A DNA stretch of 40,090 nt from Prochlorococcus sp. AG-347-G22 (GCA_003281635.1 QCBK01000013.1:1-40090), one strand, 5' to 3'; positions 1-9,533 are shown, numbered from the stretch's first letter. The notes: generated from the letters alone by a model not told the origin. Numbers and translations: made by a program.

Positions 1-496
1 AAAGGTATTTAAAGAAGAAATTTGCTCCCAATTGCCATGGAAGGCCTAAATTAAATATCCAAGTACTCGCAAACCACATTCTTGTATGGTTATGCAAATA
101 GTTGTACTGCTTTAATTCATGGACCCAAGAATTAAAAAAATCTAATTTTGTATTGCCATTAATTGCACTTTCATATAGCGCATAATCAAAATCAAGATTT
201 TTTTCTGAAATAAAATTTCTCCAAACTTTAGGTCTATTTTCCATCCACCCTTTCCAGTAAACTCTCCAAAATATTTCTTCAACAAATTTAGTTGAATTTT
301 TGATTTTGTACTTACTTTTAATATCATAGATCAGATCATATTCCGATAATATTTTATGAGTAATGAAAGGCGATAATTTTGAAACTGAGCTTTTGTTATT
401 TGGCCCAAAATCAAAATTTCTTAATTTTGAATAATCATTAATTTTGTATTTCGCAAAATTTTCCCAGGTATTTTGAGCTTTTAATAAAAATGACAT
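1..496 (-). CDS. Photolyase/cryptochrome-like FAD-binding protein (3' end cut by window)
   Basis: The 165 visible codons resemble the FAD-binding helical domain of DNA photolyases and cryptochromes. Seen: a WKGWMENRP segment, then NYLHNHTRMWFASTW and LGLPWQLGANFF, which match the flavin-pocket region (N-x-R-M-W and P-W-x-x-G). A stop codon lies just upstream in frame and ATG 494-496 is the only start after it. The protein therefore opens directly in the FAD domain and lacks the N-terminal antenna-binding alpha/beta domain. The C-terminus is outside the window. Activity is uncertain; stand-alone photolyase-like flavoproteins of this kind need not repair DNA. Confidence 0.75.
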   Translation of the reverse strand, partial: MSFLLKAQNTWENFAKYKINDYSKLRNFDFGPNNKSSVSKLSPFITHKILSEYDLIYDIKSKYKIKNSTKFVEEIFWRVYWKGWMENRPKVWRNFISEKNLDFDYALYESAINGNTKLDFFNSWVHELKQYNYLHNHTRMWFASTWIFNLGLPWQLGANFFFKYL

Positions 497-771
497 TTTC
501 TCATAACTTTAAAAAATTTTTTTTTGTATTGATAGAAATTTCAAAAATTTGGCTAAAAATTAATCCTTGAAATTTTCTATTACACTTTTAGGTAAATATG
601 TTTGATTGAAGTATTTAATTTAAACTCCTGATAAGTACATTTTATACTCTTAAATCGCTCTCTGCGTAGGAAGATATTTAGTGATCAATTACTTTTTAGA
701 TCTAATTTTAATTTTCAAATTTTTATTAAATGATTTTTCTAAAAGATTCTTAAATATTTATCAAAATTACT

Positions 772-1521
772 ATGAATAATTTATTGGTGAGAGATGTTAA
801 GTATCTTGATGAGCAATACAGAATAGGTGAAGGCATAATTTCGGATGATGCATTTAAGCAACTTGAAAAGCTCTTTATTCCTGTTGATCCAGAGCCTGAT
901 TACTTTAATCAAAAAAATAATAAACTTTTGCCAAAATTAGGCAAAGAAAACCATAAAGAATTTTTGGAAAGTTTATTAACAAAAACAAGATTAAGCATTC
1001 AACCAAAAATTGATGGCTGTGCTATTGCAATCAGATATATAGATGGCAAGTTTAATAAAGCTATTACAAAAAAAGGATTTGATGTCTCAAGCAAAATTAA
1101 ACAAATTAAAAATGTCCCCGATTGTATTTCTATCAAACGAGATTTTCAAATTAGAGGTGAACTATACGCTACAAACCAAGTTGCCGGCATTTCCCAAAGA
1201 ATTACAAGAAAATACCTCAATGATAAGAAAGGGATTGGAGAAAGTCTCCGCTTTTGCTGTTTCCAAATACTTAATGGAAGACTTAATCAATACGAAACCC
1301 TTAACTATCTTAAAAAATGTGGCTTCAGCACCCCTGACAGTTACTTCACAAATCATACAAGCGAAATCCAAATATATAAAAAAAATTGGTTAGAGAAAAA
1401 AATATTTGCGAAATATCCAACTAATGGGATAGTTATAAAAATAAATAGTAGGAAATTACAGTTACTTAGAGAGAAAAGTTTATCTCAAAATAACGAATGG
1501 CAATATGCAATTGAAAAATAA
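772..1521 (+). CDS. Stand-alone NAD+-dependent DNA ligase adenylation domain (LigA-like, truncated)
   Basis: This 249-aa protein matches only the N-terminal part of bacterial LigA. A short Ia-like helical segment (YLDEQYRIGEGIISDDAF, residues 11-28) precedes the nucleotidyltransferase core: motif I QPKIDG (Lys79 is the expected adenylation site), motif III RGE (128-130), motif IV NGIVIKI (218-224) and a terminal W-x-x-A (243-246). The OB fold, zinc finger, HhH and BRCT domains of the usual ~670-aa enzyme are absent. Motif IV has Asn218 where LigA normally has Asp, and motif I has Gln for the usual Glu. A full ligA is presumably elsewhere. It may be a degenerate paralogue or a specialised nucleotidyltransferase. 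Confidence 0.8.
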   Translation: MNNLLVRDVKYLDEQYRIGEGIISDDAFKQLEKLFIPVDPEPDYFNQKNNKLLPKLGKENHKEFLESLLTKTRLSIQPKIDGCAIAIRYIDGKFNKAITKKGFDVSSKIKQIKNVPDCISIKRDFQIRGELYATNQVAGISQRITRKYLNDKKGIGESLRFCCFQILNGRLNQYETLNYLKKCGFSTPDSYFTNHTSEIQIYKKNWLEKKIFAKYPTNGIVIKINSRKLQLLREKSLSQNNEWQYAIEK

Positions 1522-1630
1522 TATTAAATAGTACCTTCAAAAAGAGCTCACGATACTGACTTCCAGTATTTACAGTGGAAAAGTAATTAAATTTTTGGTT
1601 AAATTCCAAAGCAATTTGCAGGATTACTAA

Positions 1631-2560
1631 ATGACTGCCACTATTTCAAGACCTAAAATCTCTAACTGGGGAACATCTAATATTCCAAACCTTATAGGCA
1701 AAACAGCTCTAATTACTGGTGCGAATAGTGGTCTTGGATACTACACTGCTAAGGCCTTAGCAGAAAAAAATGCTCATGTTGTTATAGCCTGTAGATCGCT
1801 TGAAAAAGCTACTCAAACTATCAAAAAACTTAAAGATCTTTATCCTGAAGGATTATTTACACCTTTAGAATTAGATTTATCAGATTTAAAAAATATTGTT
1901 GAAGTTCAGTCCAAAATTTTTGATAATTTTGAAAATTTGGATTTACTAATCAATAATGCAGGTATTATGCATCCGCCTAAAACTCTTAGTGCCCAGGGAT
2001 ATGAAATACAATTCGCAGTTAATCATCTAGCTCACATGCTTTTGACCCTAAAGCTTCTTCCAATTATTGAAAAAAAAGAAGAATCTAGAATAGTGACGGT
2101 CACTTCTGGAGCACAATTTTTTGGCAAAGTTGGTTGGAAAAATCTTAAAGCTGAGAACTATTACAACAAATGGGAATCTTACTCAAATAGCAAATTGGCA
2201 AATGTAATGTTTGCTTTGGAACTAAATGAAAACTTAAAGCACAAAAATATACTTTCTTTAGCTGCTCACCCAGGAATTGCAAAAACAAATCTCTTTACTG
2301 CTCAAAAACCTAACCCTAGTCCATTAGAAATTTTCTCCTTGGAATTATTTAGCCCTATTTTTCAAACTGCTGAGATGGGTGCTTTACCTCAACTTTTTGC
2401 AGCTACTTCACCAGATGCAAGAGGCGGTGACCATTATGGTCCTAGATTTAATTTCAGAGGTCATCCAAAATTATCCCCTACTTCTCCTTTCGCTATGAGT
2501 AAAAAAGAAAGAAAAAATTTATGGGAAAAAAGCCTTGAAATACTTAGTAAATTCTTATAA
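1631..2560 (+). CDS. Short-chain dehydrogenase/reductase (POR / retinol-dehydrogenase-like)
   Basis: This 309-aa classical SDR has the NAD(P)-binding TGANSGLG motif (residues 29-36), an Arg-containing RS segment after beta-2 (CRS, 54-56) that favours NADP, NNAG (108-111), catalytic Ser159 and Y184-x3-K188 (YSNSK). The overall pattern, including the GIMHPP and HPGIAKTNL segments, is that of the subgroup related to light-dependent protochlorophyllide reductase and eukaryotic retinol dehydrogenases. The substrate cannot be told from sequence. The 3' end overlaps the convergent gene at 2555-2821 by 6 bp. Confidence 0.85.
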   Translation: MTATISRPKISNWGTSNIPNLIGKTALITGANSGLGYYTAKALAEKNAHVVIACRSLEKATQTIKKLKDLYPEGLFTPLELDLSDLKNIVEVQSKIFDNFENLDLLINNAGIMHPPKTLSAQGYEIQFAVNHLAHMLLTLKLLPIIEKKEESRIVTVTSGAQFFGKVGWKNLKAENYYNKWESYSNSKLANVMFALELNENLKHKNILSLAAHPGIAKTNLFTAQKPNPSPLEIFSLELFSPIFQTAEMGALPQLFAATSPDARGGDHYGPRFNFRGHPKLSPTSPFAMSKKERKNLWEKSLEILSKFL

Positions 2561-2821
2561 ATTTTTCATTTTTACTAACTTTAGAAAATACTTCAAGATA
2601 TGTAATTCACTCTCTGAAAGTTTCATAAATTCTGTTAAGGCATCATAATTTTTTTCATCAATTTTTTTTGACAATTTAATAAAACTTTCATGGTTTTCAC
2701 TAACAAAGCGCTCAGCAATCTGAGACGGAGTTAAACCTTTTTCAATTAATTCACCTGGAGCATTTTTCTCCCACTTTTCATAAAACCAAGAGAACCAATA
2801 TTTTGCAGTATTTTCTTCCAT
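2555..2821 (-). CDS. Conserved hypothetical protein, paralogue of the 13268-13594 product
   Basis: This 88-aa soluble, helix-rich protein belongs to no family I can name. It shares a spaced pattern with the protein at 13268-13594: W-F-x-W near the N-terminus, G-x-x-P-x-x-[IV]-A-E-x-F-[VI]-S-x-N in the middle, and D-x-L-x-x-F-[ML]-K-L-S-E-x-E-[LM]-H near the C-terminus. The pair thus defines a small family in this genome. It is convergent with the upstream dehydrogenase gene and divergent from murD, so it probably has its own promoter between 2822 and 2921. Confidence 0.7.
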   Translation of the reverse strand: MEENTAKYWFSWFYEKWEKNAPGELIEKGLTPSQIAERFVSENHESFIKLSKKIDEKNYDALTEFMKLSESELHILKYFLKLVKMKNL

Positions 2822-2921
2822 TAATCAACTTTTCTTTGGCGAATACTATAAATACTGAAGAAAGATCTCATGATTGAATTACCCCTTAAACACAATTAAT
2901 ATAAATGCAATTATAAATTTA

Positions 2922-4337
2922 ATGATAGATAATCATTCTAGTAAAGGAAATATTAATCTTGTAATTGGATTAGGTAAATCTGGATTTTGGGCCGCCAAGT
3001 ATTTGAGAAGCATCAATAAGAGAGTAATTGTTTGGGAAAGTAAAGATGGGATAGAATTCTTAGAAAGAAAAACAGAATTAGAAGAGCTTAATATACTAGT
3101 TTCTCTGAATAAAGAATTTGTAATTGAAGAAATTCAACCTTTTTTGAAAGAGATCGAATCTGTTGTCATAAGTCCATCAATACCTTATGACCATATAACT
3201 ATTATTGAATTAAAAAAAAAGGGAATTAAAGTAATTGGAGAAATTAATGTTGCATGGGAAATTTTAAAAGACGCGCATTGGATAGGTATTACTGGCACTA
3301 ATGGCAAGACTACTGTTACTCATCTACTAAGCCATATACTCTGTGATACTGGATTATATGCTCCTTTTGCTGGAAATATTGGTACGCCTTTATGTAAATA
3401 TGCTCACTCCAAAAAACATAAAAAAATTGATTGGGTTGTAGCTGAACTAAGCAGTTATCAAATAGAAATATCTCCAGAAGTAAAACCTAATATTGGAATA
3501 TGGACAACCTTTACAGAAGATCATCTTGAAAGACATAAAACACTTGAAAACTATTTCAAAATAAAAAAAAGCTTGTTAGATAAATCTGATTTTAGAATTT
3601 ATAATTATGACGATAAAAACCTTAGAAATCACTACAGTTATCTATCAAGTGGGGTTTGGATAACAACTAGTTTCGATAAATCAAATTTTATTCCATGCGA
3701 TTATTGGATAGATGATCAAGCATACATTGTTGAGAGAGGAAAGAAATTATTCAAACTTGAACATTTTCCTTTAAAAGGAATGCATAATCTTCAAAATCTT
3801 TTATTGGTAATTGCAGCAGCTAGAAAAGTTGGATTATCTGGGAAGATGATTAAAGATTCTTTATCTAATTACAAACAATTACCCCATAGGATGGAAACAA
3901 TTTACAAAAATAATGATCTGGAAATAATTAATGATAGTAAAGCTACAAATTTCGACTCATCTATTGCAGGAATAAATTCAATTGAAGGTCAAATAATAAT
4001 CATTGCTGGGGGTAGATTAAAAGGAAATGAATATAGTGAGTGGATAAAAGTTTTAAAGAAAAAAGTTAAATGTGTTTTCCTTTTTGGAGAAAGCTCAAAA
4101 GTCCTAAAAATGGCGCTTATTAATGAAGGATATAAGAAAAATATTTTTGAATTTTCAGAACTAAAAGAGCTTTTAAATTTTGTTTTTCATTATTTACAAA
4201 ATAATAGGGTTGGAACATTATTATTCTCACCTTCATGCTCTAGTTTTGATCAATTTAAAAATTATGAAGAGCGTGGAGATTATTTCAAGAAACTAATAAG
4301 TGAAGAATTAAAGGTTAATAAATCTATTTTTTGTTAA
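2922..4337 (+). CDS. murD: UDP-N-acetylmuramoyl-L-alanine--D-glutamate ligase
   Basis: MurD adds D-glutamate to UDP-MurNAc-L-Ala in the cytoplasm during peptidoglycan precursor synthesis. An N-terminal Rossmann-like start (VIGLGKSG) is followed by the Mur-ligase ATP loop [11 protein letters not shown] (about residues 122-132), ELSSYQ, an FTEDHLERH segment (Mur invariant His) and NDSKATN in the C-terminal domain. Length (471 aa) fits the family. The open frame extends upstream to a TTG at 2874, but those 16 residues look non-coding, so ATG 2922 is preferred. It sits alone, without a dcw-type cluster around it. Confidence 0.95.
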   Translation: MIDNHSSKGNINLVIGLGKSGFWAAKYLRSINKRVIVWESKDGIEFLERKTELEELNILVSLNKEFVIEEIQPFLKEIESVVISPSIPYDHITIIELKKKGIKVIGEINVAWEILKDAHWIGITGTNGKTTVTHLLSHILCDTGLYAPFAGNIGTPLCKYAHSKKHKKIDWVVAELSSYQIEISPEVKPNIGIWTTFTEDHLERHKTLENYFKIKKSLLDKSDFRIYNYDDKNLRNHYSYLSSGVWITTSFDKSNFIPCDYWIDDQAYIVERGKKLFKLEHFPLKGMHNLQNLLLVIAAARKVGLSGKMIKDSLSNYKQLPHRMETIYKNNDLEIINDSKATNFDSSIAGINSIEGQIIIIAGGRLKGNEYSEWIKVLKKKVKCVFLFGESSKVLKMALINEGYKKNIFEFSELKELLNFVFHYLQNNRVGTLLFSPSCSSFDQFKNYEERGDYFKKLISEELKVNKSIFC

Positions 4338-4439
4338 AGCATCCTTTCGTAATTTTTCAGGTCGGTCATCACAACCGTATCCCCTCTAGCAAATATTCAC
4401 TTAATTAGTTAGATTTTGACTATAAATTAACTACTAGTA

Positions 4440-4754
4440 ATGAGTGAATCTAACAATTTACCTCAAGCAATAAGTCATAAAAAATTAAGTTACTTGATGC
4501 TTAAGGCACAAAAGGATTCTCATTTTTCTGATGAATTAGCAGAAATAGAAAGTCCCGAAAAAAGAGAATTTGAAGAGTTAATAAACACTTGGGAAGCTTC
4601 AACTAAGAAAATAGTTAATGAGTTATCAAAAAGAAAGGAGAATTTACTAAAAGATAAATCACCGAATTCTTTAATTGCTCTTGGTGCTATGGAAGTTCAC
4701 CTTAATATGGCTTTGCAAGCCTTAAACGCGTTTAATAAAGGAGTTGATGGGTAA
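4440..4754 (+). CDS. Conserved hypothetical protein, small and helical
   Basis: This 104-aa charged protein has no signal peptide or membrane helix. Two helical segments are separated by a Lys-rich stretch (residues 58-74), and the C-terminal part (ALGAMEVHLNMALQALNAF) is strongly amphipathic and could pack as a coiled coil. ATG 4440 follows an AT-rich leader after murD, and the 102-bp gap suggests an independent promoter. I do not recognise the family. Confidence 0.7.
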   Translation: MSESNNLPQAISHKKLSYLMLKAQKDSHFSDELAEIESPEKREFEELINTWEASTKKIVNELSKRKENLLKDKSPNSLIALGAMEVHLNMALQALNAFNKGVDG

Positions 4755-4768
4755 AAGTGACACATAAA

Positions 4769-5500
4769 TTATAAAGAAGGCATCGAAAATAAGAGAAAAT
4801 CTAGGTCTTTTTCAGTATCTATAGAGACATCATCATAATAATTAACTTCAAAACCCAAGCCATCTCCAGATTCGAGACAAATATTTGAATTAGAGTCGTT
4901 ACTTTTTAAAAAAAGATTACCTTCTATTATTTGTATCCAATTATATTTATCGATTTTTAATGGCAATTTTTTTTCTTTAATTGGCTTATATTTACAACGC
5001 CATAAAGAGATACTTTGATTTAGAAAAAGCTTATTATTTTTTACGTCTTTGTAATTAAAAATAAGATTATCCCACAACTTTTCATTTAATGAAATTTGAT
5101 CATATCGGGGTTTGATATTTTCTTTTTGAGGATATATCCAAATCTGAAACAACTTACAGGTCTCATTTTCTTCATTCTTCTCGCTATGAGAGATTCCAGT
5201 ACCTGCAGACATAACTTGTACTTCATCTTTGTGAATTTTTCCAAGATTATTTAACGAGTCTCTATGAGTTATTGCTCCTTTTGTTACGACAGTAATTATT
5301 TCCATATTTGCATGAGAATGTGTATTAAATCCTGCATTAGGAGAAATAATATCTTCGTTTATAACTCTAATTTTCCCAAAATTATCCCATTTTGGATCTC
5401 TATGCTCTGCGAAAGAAAATGAATGCATCGAATCTAGCCATTCTCTAGTCGATCTAAATCTTTCGTGAGATTTCCTTATTTTAATTATTTTCAAAGACAT
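4769..5500 (-). CDS. Pirin family protein (YhhW-like bicupin)
   Basis: This 243-aa protein begins with the typical pirin segment (residues 13-50; SFSFAEHRDPKWDNFG). The metal-site region reads GFNTHSHANMEIIT, the cupin motif that supplies His ligands for iron in YhhW and pirin. It is followed by VQVMSAGTGISHSE, another hallmark. YhhW-type proteins can act as quercetinases in vitro, but a cyanobacterial role is unknown. It converges on the gene ending at 4754 with 14 bp between them. Confidence 0.88.
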   Translation of the reverse strand: MSLKIIKIRKSHERFRSTREWLDSMHSFSFAEHRDPKWDNFGKIRVINEDIISPNAGFNTHSHANMEIITVVTKGAITHRDSLNNLGKIHKDEVQVMSAGTGISHSEKNEENETCKLFQIWIYPQKENIKPRYDQISLNEKLWDNLIFNYKDVKNNKLFLNQSISLWRCKYKPIKEKKLPLKIDKYNWIQIIEGNLFLKSNDSNSNICLESGDGLGFEVNYYDDVSIDTEKDLDFLLFSMPSL

Positions 5501-5585
5501 AAATACTAAAAAATAAATATGGTTATATTTGTTTAATTAAATATTTTGAAAATTATAAATTATGAATAAGTAAATTGCTTTTTAT

Positions 5586-5714
5586 TTATTTGTTAATTTT
5601 ACTTTGTGCTTTATTTGCTTTATTAATTATTTTTTTTGCTTGTTGTCTAGTAGAACATTTTTCTGCCTCAACATTCAAGTTTTTTAGTTTATTTAGTTGC
5701 TTTGAAATTTTCAT
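5586..5714 (-). CDS. Very small basic hypothetical protein (42 aa)
   Basis: ATG 5712-5714 to TAA 5586-5588 encodes 42 residues, rich in Lys, Asn and Gln, with one Cys (position 20) and no membrane helix. It fills part of an otherwise empty 296-bp gap. Composition is compatible with a small nucleic-acid-binding or helical protein, but nothing identifies it. Confidence 0.4.
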   Translation of the reverse strand: MKISKQLNKLKNLNVEAEKCSTRQQAKKIINKANKAQSKINK

Positions 5715-5796
5715 ATAAGGTTAACTTAACAAATAGAAATTAACACATATTTAATGGAATAGCTAAAAATACTGGTTTGCGTTTGAACCTTACTAC

Positions 5797-6333
5797 CTAA
5801 AAATAAGATTGGAGGTTAGAATTATCAGGACAGTAAAGAGGATGTATTGGATTATCTTTGATTGTTTTCTTAATTAAAAGCGGTCCAAGAGGATTATCAA
5901 AATAATTTTTCCTAATTAAGTTATATTGCATTATTTTTTTTGATATTTTTTTATTTCTATTCAGAAATTTCCCTTTGTTACCCCAACCTAACCATAAATC
6001 ACAATTTTTATTTTCAGACCAGTGTTTTAAGTTTTTATTAATATGATTATTGTTTAGATGACCCACAGGATTTTTGTGATTAAAAAGTTTTTCTGGTTTG
6101 CTTGAAATAAGAGCGAATAGATTGATTAATTTTACTTTGCCATAATTATTGTTTTTCGAAATTTTGATTATCTTTTTTGTTGTATTATCTAGGAAAACTT
6201 CATCCGATAATGAGGGATTTAAACCAATAAAAATAATTTCCTTCGTAGATTTTGAAATCTTATAACTTAAACTCCATCTATATAGTTTGTTAGCACTTAT
6301 TAAACAATTTCTTTCTAGAAATAAATTTTTCAA
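5797..6333 (-). CDS. DUF1643 domain protein
   Basis: This 178-aa protein carries the DUF1643 pattern: FIGLNPSLSDE near the N-terminus, a T-x-x-K-I-I segment, KLINLFALISSKPEKL, NPVGHLNN, WLGWGNKG and a C-terminal NPIHPLY. The family's function is unknown. The start is TTG (6331-6333), which overlaps the stop of the upstream DUF2214 gene as TTGA, so translation is probably coupled. A-rich codon use is like that of the neighbours. Confidence 0.85.
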   Translation of the reverse strand: MKNLFLERNCLISANKLYRWSLSYKISKSTKEIIFIGLNPSLSDEVFLDNTTKKIIKISKNNNYGKVKLINLFALISSKPEKLFNHKNPVGHLNNNHINKNLKHWSENKNCDLWLGWGNKGKFLNRNKKISKKIMQYNLIRKNYFDNPLGPLLIKKTIKDNPIHPLYCPDNSNLQSYF

Positions 6334-6821
6334 CCTAAACCAACACCTCTAGCCATAAGAGTGGCAAACAAAGGTATTGTTGCAAAGCCTACTAATTCAG
6401 TAGTAATGATGAGTCTGAACCTCTTAACTAGATTCTCAGATATTTCAGGTAATTTATTCTTACTTAGTGGAATAGCCCATAAGATATATGTTGTTGTTGG
6501 GTATAAAGAAAGTAATCCCACCAGAATGTAAAGAGAAACCTTTATCCAAAAGACAGGGTTACCTGTATAGAAATCACCTCCTTGACCAAAATACTTAACA
6601 CGCAAAATCCCAGTAACTAATATTGCAACTCCTGCCAAACCATAAACCACATCTGCAATTATCATTGAGATCGTCTCATTTCTGTTAAGACCTACTTTAA
6701 GAGTTAATCTTTCAAACAAAAGAGAACCGAAACACAAAATAATTCCTAAATAATGAACATATGCTACTAATGCACTTTTAGCAATTTCACCTGTTAATAA
6801 AGTTCCTAATAACATGTTCAA
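6330..6821 (-). CDS. DUF2214 family integral membrane protein
   Basis: This 163-aa protein has about four predicted membrane helices (roughly residues 15-37, 55-75, 88-112 and 137-160). It carries the DUF2214 features YVHYLGI, FERLTLK and the loop FGQGGDFYTGNPVFWIKVSLY. The family occurs across cyanobacteria and proteobacteria without assigned function. Its conserved His and Glu next to helices suggest possible cofactor or metal binding (inference). It is translationally coupled to the DUF1643 gene. Confidence 0.85.
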   Translation of the reverse strand: MNMLLGTLLTGEIAKSALVAYVHYLGIILCFGSLLFERLTLKVGLNRNETISMIIADVVYGLAGVAILVTGILRVKYFGQGGDFYTGNPVFWIKVSLYILVGLLSLYPTTTYILWAIPLSKNKLPEISENLVKRFRLIITTELVGFATIPLFATLMARGVGLG

Positions 6822-6902
6822 GTCAAAATTTATACAATCCTAACCACCAAATGAAGAATTTGTTTAGAAATAAATTGATAACTTAAAAGTAAGGTGTAAA
6901 AC

Positions 6903-7652
6903 CTAAGAATCTAAATACCTTTTCTGGCCATCTTCAAAAAAATCCTTTTTATTCCATACTTCGATTACATCTGGGAAATGTTTTTCCATACAATTATCAC
7001 AAACCCCATGACTGAATCTAATATCACTAATTTTCGTAAGATATTTTTCTAAATGCATCCAATCGCCCTCCTTATTTTTCACTTCTCTGCAATATGAACA
7101 GACAGATAAAATACCTTCCTGTTTGTGCAAGTTGGACAATGCATCTAGCAAGTTCAATGATTTTTTTCTAAGCTCTAAAAATGAAACTATTTGCTTGGAT
7201 AATAATTCCATAATATTGAATTGTTTTGTAGTTAGATTTCCTGGCTTTCTATCTATTACACAAAGAGTTCCAAGTTTATTACCATCACTATTTCTAAGGG
7301 GAAAACCTGCATAAAAACGAATCTTGGGGTCTCCTTTTACCAATGGATTATTTATAAATCTTTCATCTTGGAAAGCATCACGAATAACTAATGGACTATT
7401 TTCTTTTATTGCATGGGTACAAAAAGACCAATCTCTTTTAGTTTCTGATATTTGAAGTCCTATTTTGGATTTAAACCATTGTTTATCTTTGTCTACCAAA
7501 GTCATTAAAGAAATAGGTACATTACAGGTTGTGGCAGCAATTTTTGTAATATCGTCATAACATGATTCTGGCTTGGTTCCCAAAATCCTATATTCTGCTA
7601 AAGCTTTTAATCTTCTTTCCTCTTCTTCTTTTTTTGATACAAGATTCTGCAT
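6903..7652 (-). CDS. GAF-domain protein with C-terminal four-cysteine (zinc-ribbon-like) module
   Basis: Residues ~25-165 form a GAF domain of the type common in cyanobacterial sensors (segments ISLMTLVDKDKQWFKSKIG, WSFCTHAI and LGTLCVIDRKP). After a linker, C185-x2-C188 and C218-x2-C221 bracket a segment with EGDWMHLEKYL and FSHGVC. This module often follows GAF or PAS domains in orphan sensors and probably binds a metal. No kinase or cyclase output domain is present. Ligand and partner are unknown. Confidence 0.85.
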   Translation of the reverse strand: MQNLVSKKEEEERRLKALAEYRILGTKPESCYDDITKIAATTCNVPISLMTLVDKDKQWFKSKIGLQISETKRDWSFCTHAIKENSPLVIRDAFQDERFINNPLVKGDPKIRFYAGFPLRNSDGNKLGTLCVIDRKPGNLTTKQFNIMELLSKQIVSFLELRKKSLNLLDALSNLHKQEGILSVCSYCREVKNKEGDWMHLEKYLTKISDIRFSHGVCDNCMEKHFPDVIEVWNKKDFFEDGQKRYLDS

Positions 7653-7782
7653 TAATCTTCACCAATAATTAAAACTTTAAAATTAAAGTTTCTTCAAAAA
7701 ACTTTTTCCGTCTAATACTTAATAAAAAAAAGATAAACTTATTGATTTGTTACTTACTGATTTATTACTTAGTAATTTTTAT

Positions 7783-9015
7783 TTAAGGATTTAACTTTGA
7801 GACTGCCATCCCAGCGATCCATCCACTTGTCCAACAATGTTGAAAATTAAATCCACCTGTGATCCCATCAACATCCAAAACTTCTCCAGAAAAAAATAAC
7901 CCTGGACAAATTAAGCTCTCCATACTTTTAAAATTAACCTCATTAATTTTTACGCCCCCGGAAGTAACAAATTCCTCTCCAAATGGACCTTTGCCCGAAA
8001 TTATATATTTATCCCTCATTAGAATATTTATCATTTTCTCCCTTTCATCTGCTAGTAAATCAGCCCACTTTTTCTCTTTATCAATACCTATTTTCTTTAA
8101 TAAAAAAATCCATAATCTTTTTGTTAATAGAGGTACAGGTCTACTGTTAATTAGATTTAACTTGCCTTTATTTAATCTTAAATAATTAACTTTTTCTTTT
8201 AAGTCCTCATAACTTAAAGAAGACCATTTAATGATTAGGTTAAATTTATATTTTTGGCTATAAAGTTCCCTTGCTGCAATGGATGAAAGTTTTAATACTG
8301 CTGGCCCACTAAAACCCCAATGAGTTATTAGTAAATCGCCTCTATTTTGAAAATTCTTATTGTTTAATTTAATTTCTATATCTATGCCCTTAATCGATAC
8401 CCCACTACATTCATCCAAATTTGGTTCTTGTGTTGAAAAAGTAAAAAGCGATGGTACGGGTTTAACAATATTATGACCAAGATTTTGAGCTAATTTATAC
8501 CCGCTTGGATTACCTCCAGTTGAAAGAGCAATATTTTTTGAAATTACCTTTGTTTTTTTAAGACTAAAAATATTGAATACATTGTCTGGAGTTTTTGAAA
8601 TTTCTTTTACAAAAAATTTTGTTATTATCTCTACGTTTTTTGATAAAGCACTTTTTCTCAAGCAATCAATAACATCTAAAGAAGAATTAGACACTGGGAA
8701 CACTCTAAGATCTTCCTCAATTTTTAATTTTAACCCTTTTTTCTCAAACCAATCATATACATCTCCAGCAGCAAAACGATTAAATGATTCCAAGAGCTGA
8801 ATTCCACCTCTAGGATAATTCTCAACTAGTTCATTTGGTATCCATGTCGCATTAGTGACGTTACATCTTCCCCCTCCACTAATCCTTACTTTCTCCATAA
8901 GTTTTGAAGTGCCTTCAAGAATTATTATTCTTTTTACTCCATGTTCAGCAGCAATAATTGCTGTCATAAAACCAGCTGCACCTCCTCCTACAACTGCTAA
9001 ATCAAAAGGTTCCAA
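7783..9015 (-). CDS. FAD-dependent oxidoreductase, HI0933/BaiN (YhiN) family
   Basis: This 410-aa protein has an N-terminal dinucleotide fold (VVGGGAAG, residues ~8-15) and the family signature ISGGGRCNVTNA. Near the C-terminus are TSGGV and GEVLDVDGITGGFNFQ, the FAD-contacting closing motif. HI0933-like proteins include BaiN, implicated in bile-acid reduction in gut bacteria; the cyanobacterial substrate is unknown. The gene diverges from the small gene at 9179, with a 163-bp promoter region between them. Confidence 0.88.
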   Translation of the reverse strand: MEPFDLAVVGGGAAGFMTAIIAAEHGVKRIIILEGTSKLMEKVRISGGGRCNVTNATWIPNELVENYPRGGIQLLESFNRFAAGDVYDWFEKKGLKLKIEEDLRVFPVSNSSLDVIDCLRKSALSKNVEIITKFFVKEISKTPDNVFNIFSLKKTKVISKNIALSTGGNPSGYKLAQNLGHNIVKPVPSLFTFSTQEPNLDECSGVSIKGIDIEIKLNNKNFQNRGDLLITHWGFSGPAVLKLSSIAARELYSQKYKFNLIIKWSSLSYEDLKEKVNYLRLNKGKLNLINSRPVPLLTKRLWIFLLKKIGIDKEKKWADLLADEREKMINILMRDKYIISGKGPFGEEFVTSGGVKINEVNFKSMESLICPGLFFSGEVLDVDGITGGFNFQHCWTSGWIAGMAVSKLNP

Positions 9016-9178
9016 AACTTATCATTCAATATGCTTCAATCTGATAATAGCAATGAGATACAAAGAAAAATTACTCCAAAAACTATAAAACTACGTAATA
9101 AATAGCTGCAATTAACTATTTTTTAAATTTCTAAAAGAAATCAACGCAGTCGTTATTTTTATGCTTTAACTTGATTAA

Positions 9179-9415
9179 ATGAGTTTAATTTTTTCTTACG
9201 TTAAATATTCTGAGGCCAGTTTTCCTATGACTGGTCAATATACTGCTCTTCTTTTAATAACTTCTGTTATTTGGGTTCTACTTTGGTTTGGATATAGACA
9301 AAATAAGATAAATGATGAGATCAAGAAAAAAGAAAAAGAAGAAAGAATTAATGCGAAAGTTCAAAGAAGAAAGAAGTTAGAGAGTTTGTACCCTACTAAT
9401 AAAAAAACTGTATAA
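9179..9415 (+). CDS. Small membrane protein with charged C-terminal coil
   Basis: This 78-aa protein has one hydrophobic helix (residues ~22-39, LLLITSVIWVLLWFGY) followed by a Lys/Glu-rich helix that could form a coiled coil. Topology is probably N-out with a cytoplasmic tail. It heads a same-strand series with the 32-aa ORF at 9435 and the EamA transporter at 9555. Family not recognised. Confidence 0.65.
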   Translation: MSLIFSYVKYSEASFPMTGQYTALLLITSVIWVLLWFGYRQNKINDEIKKKEKEERINAKVQRRKKLESLYPTNKKTV

Positions 9416-9434
9416 AAAAAAATTCCTTGAAAAT

Positions 9435-9533
9435 ATGAAAAAAAATAATTTAAAATCACTAATTCAGTACTTACCGGGGATTTTGATTCTTATTTATGTA
9501 TTCTTTTTAGCATTTACTCAATTTATAAAATAA
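9435..9533 (+). CDS. Single-helix microprotein (32 aa)
   Basis: ATG 9435-9437 to TAA 9531-9533. A basic start (MKKNNLKS) is followed by one membrane helix (ILILIYVFFLAFTQFI). It lies 19 bp after the preceding gene and 21 bp before the EamA gene, so it could be part of one transcript. No conserved motif was seen. Confidence 0.4.
   Translation: MKKNNLKSLIQYLPGILILIYVFFLAFTQFIK

Noticed and set aside
1043..1393. 116-codon frame inside the ligase-like gene
   Set aside because: Shadow of the real frame: no motif, and the overlapping ligase frame has clear catalytic motifs.
1553..1569. Hairpin ATACTG/CAGTAT after the ligase-like gene
   Set aside because: Only six pairs and no T tract on either strand; too weak to call a terminator.
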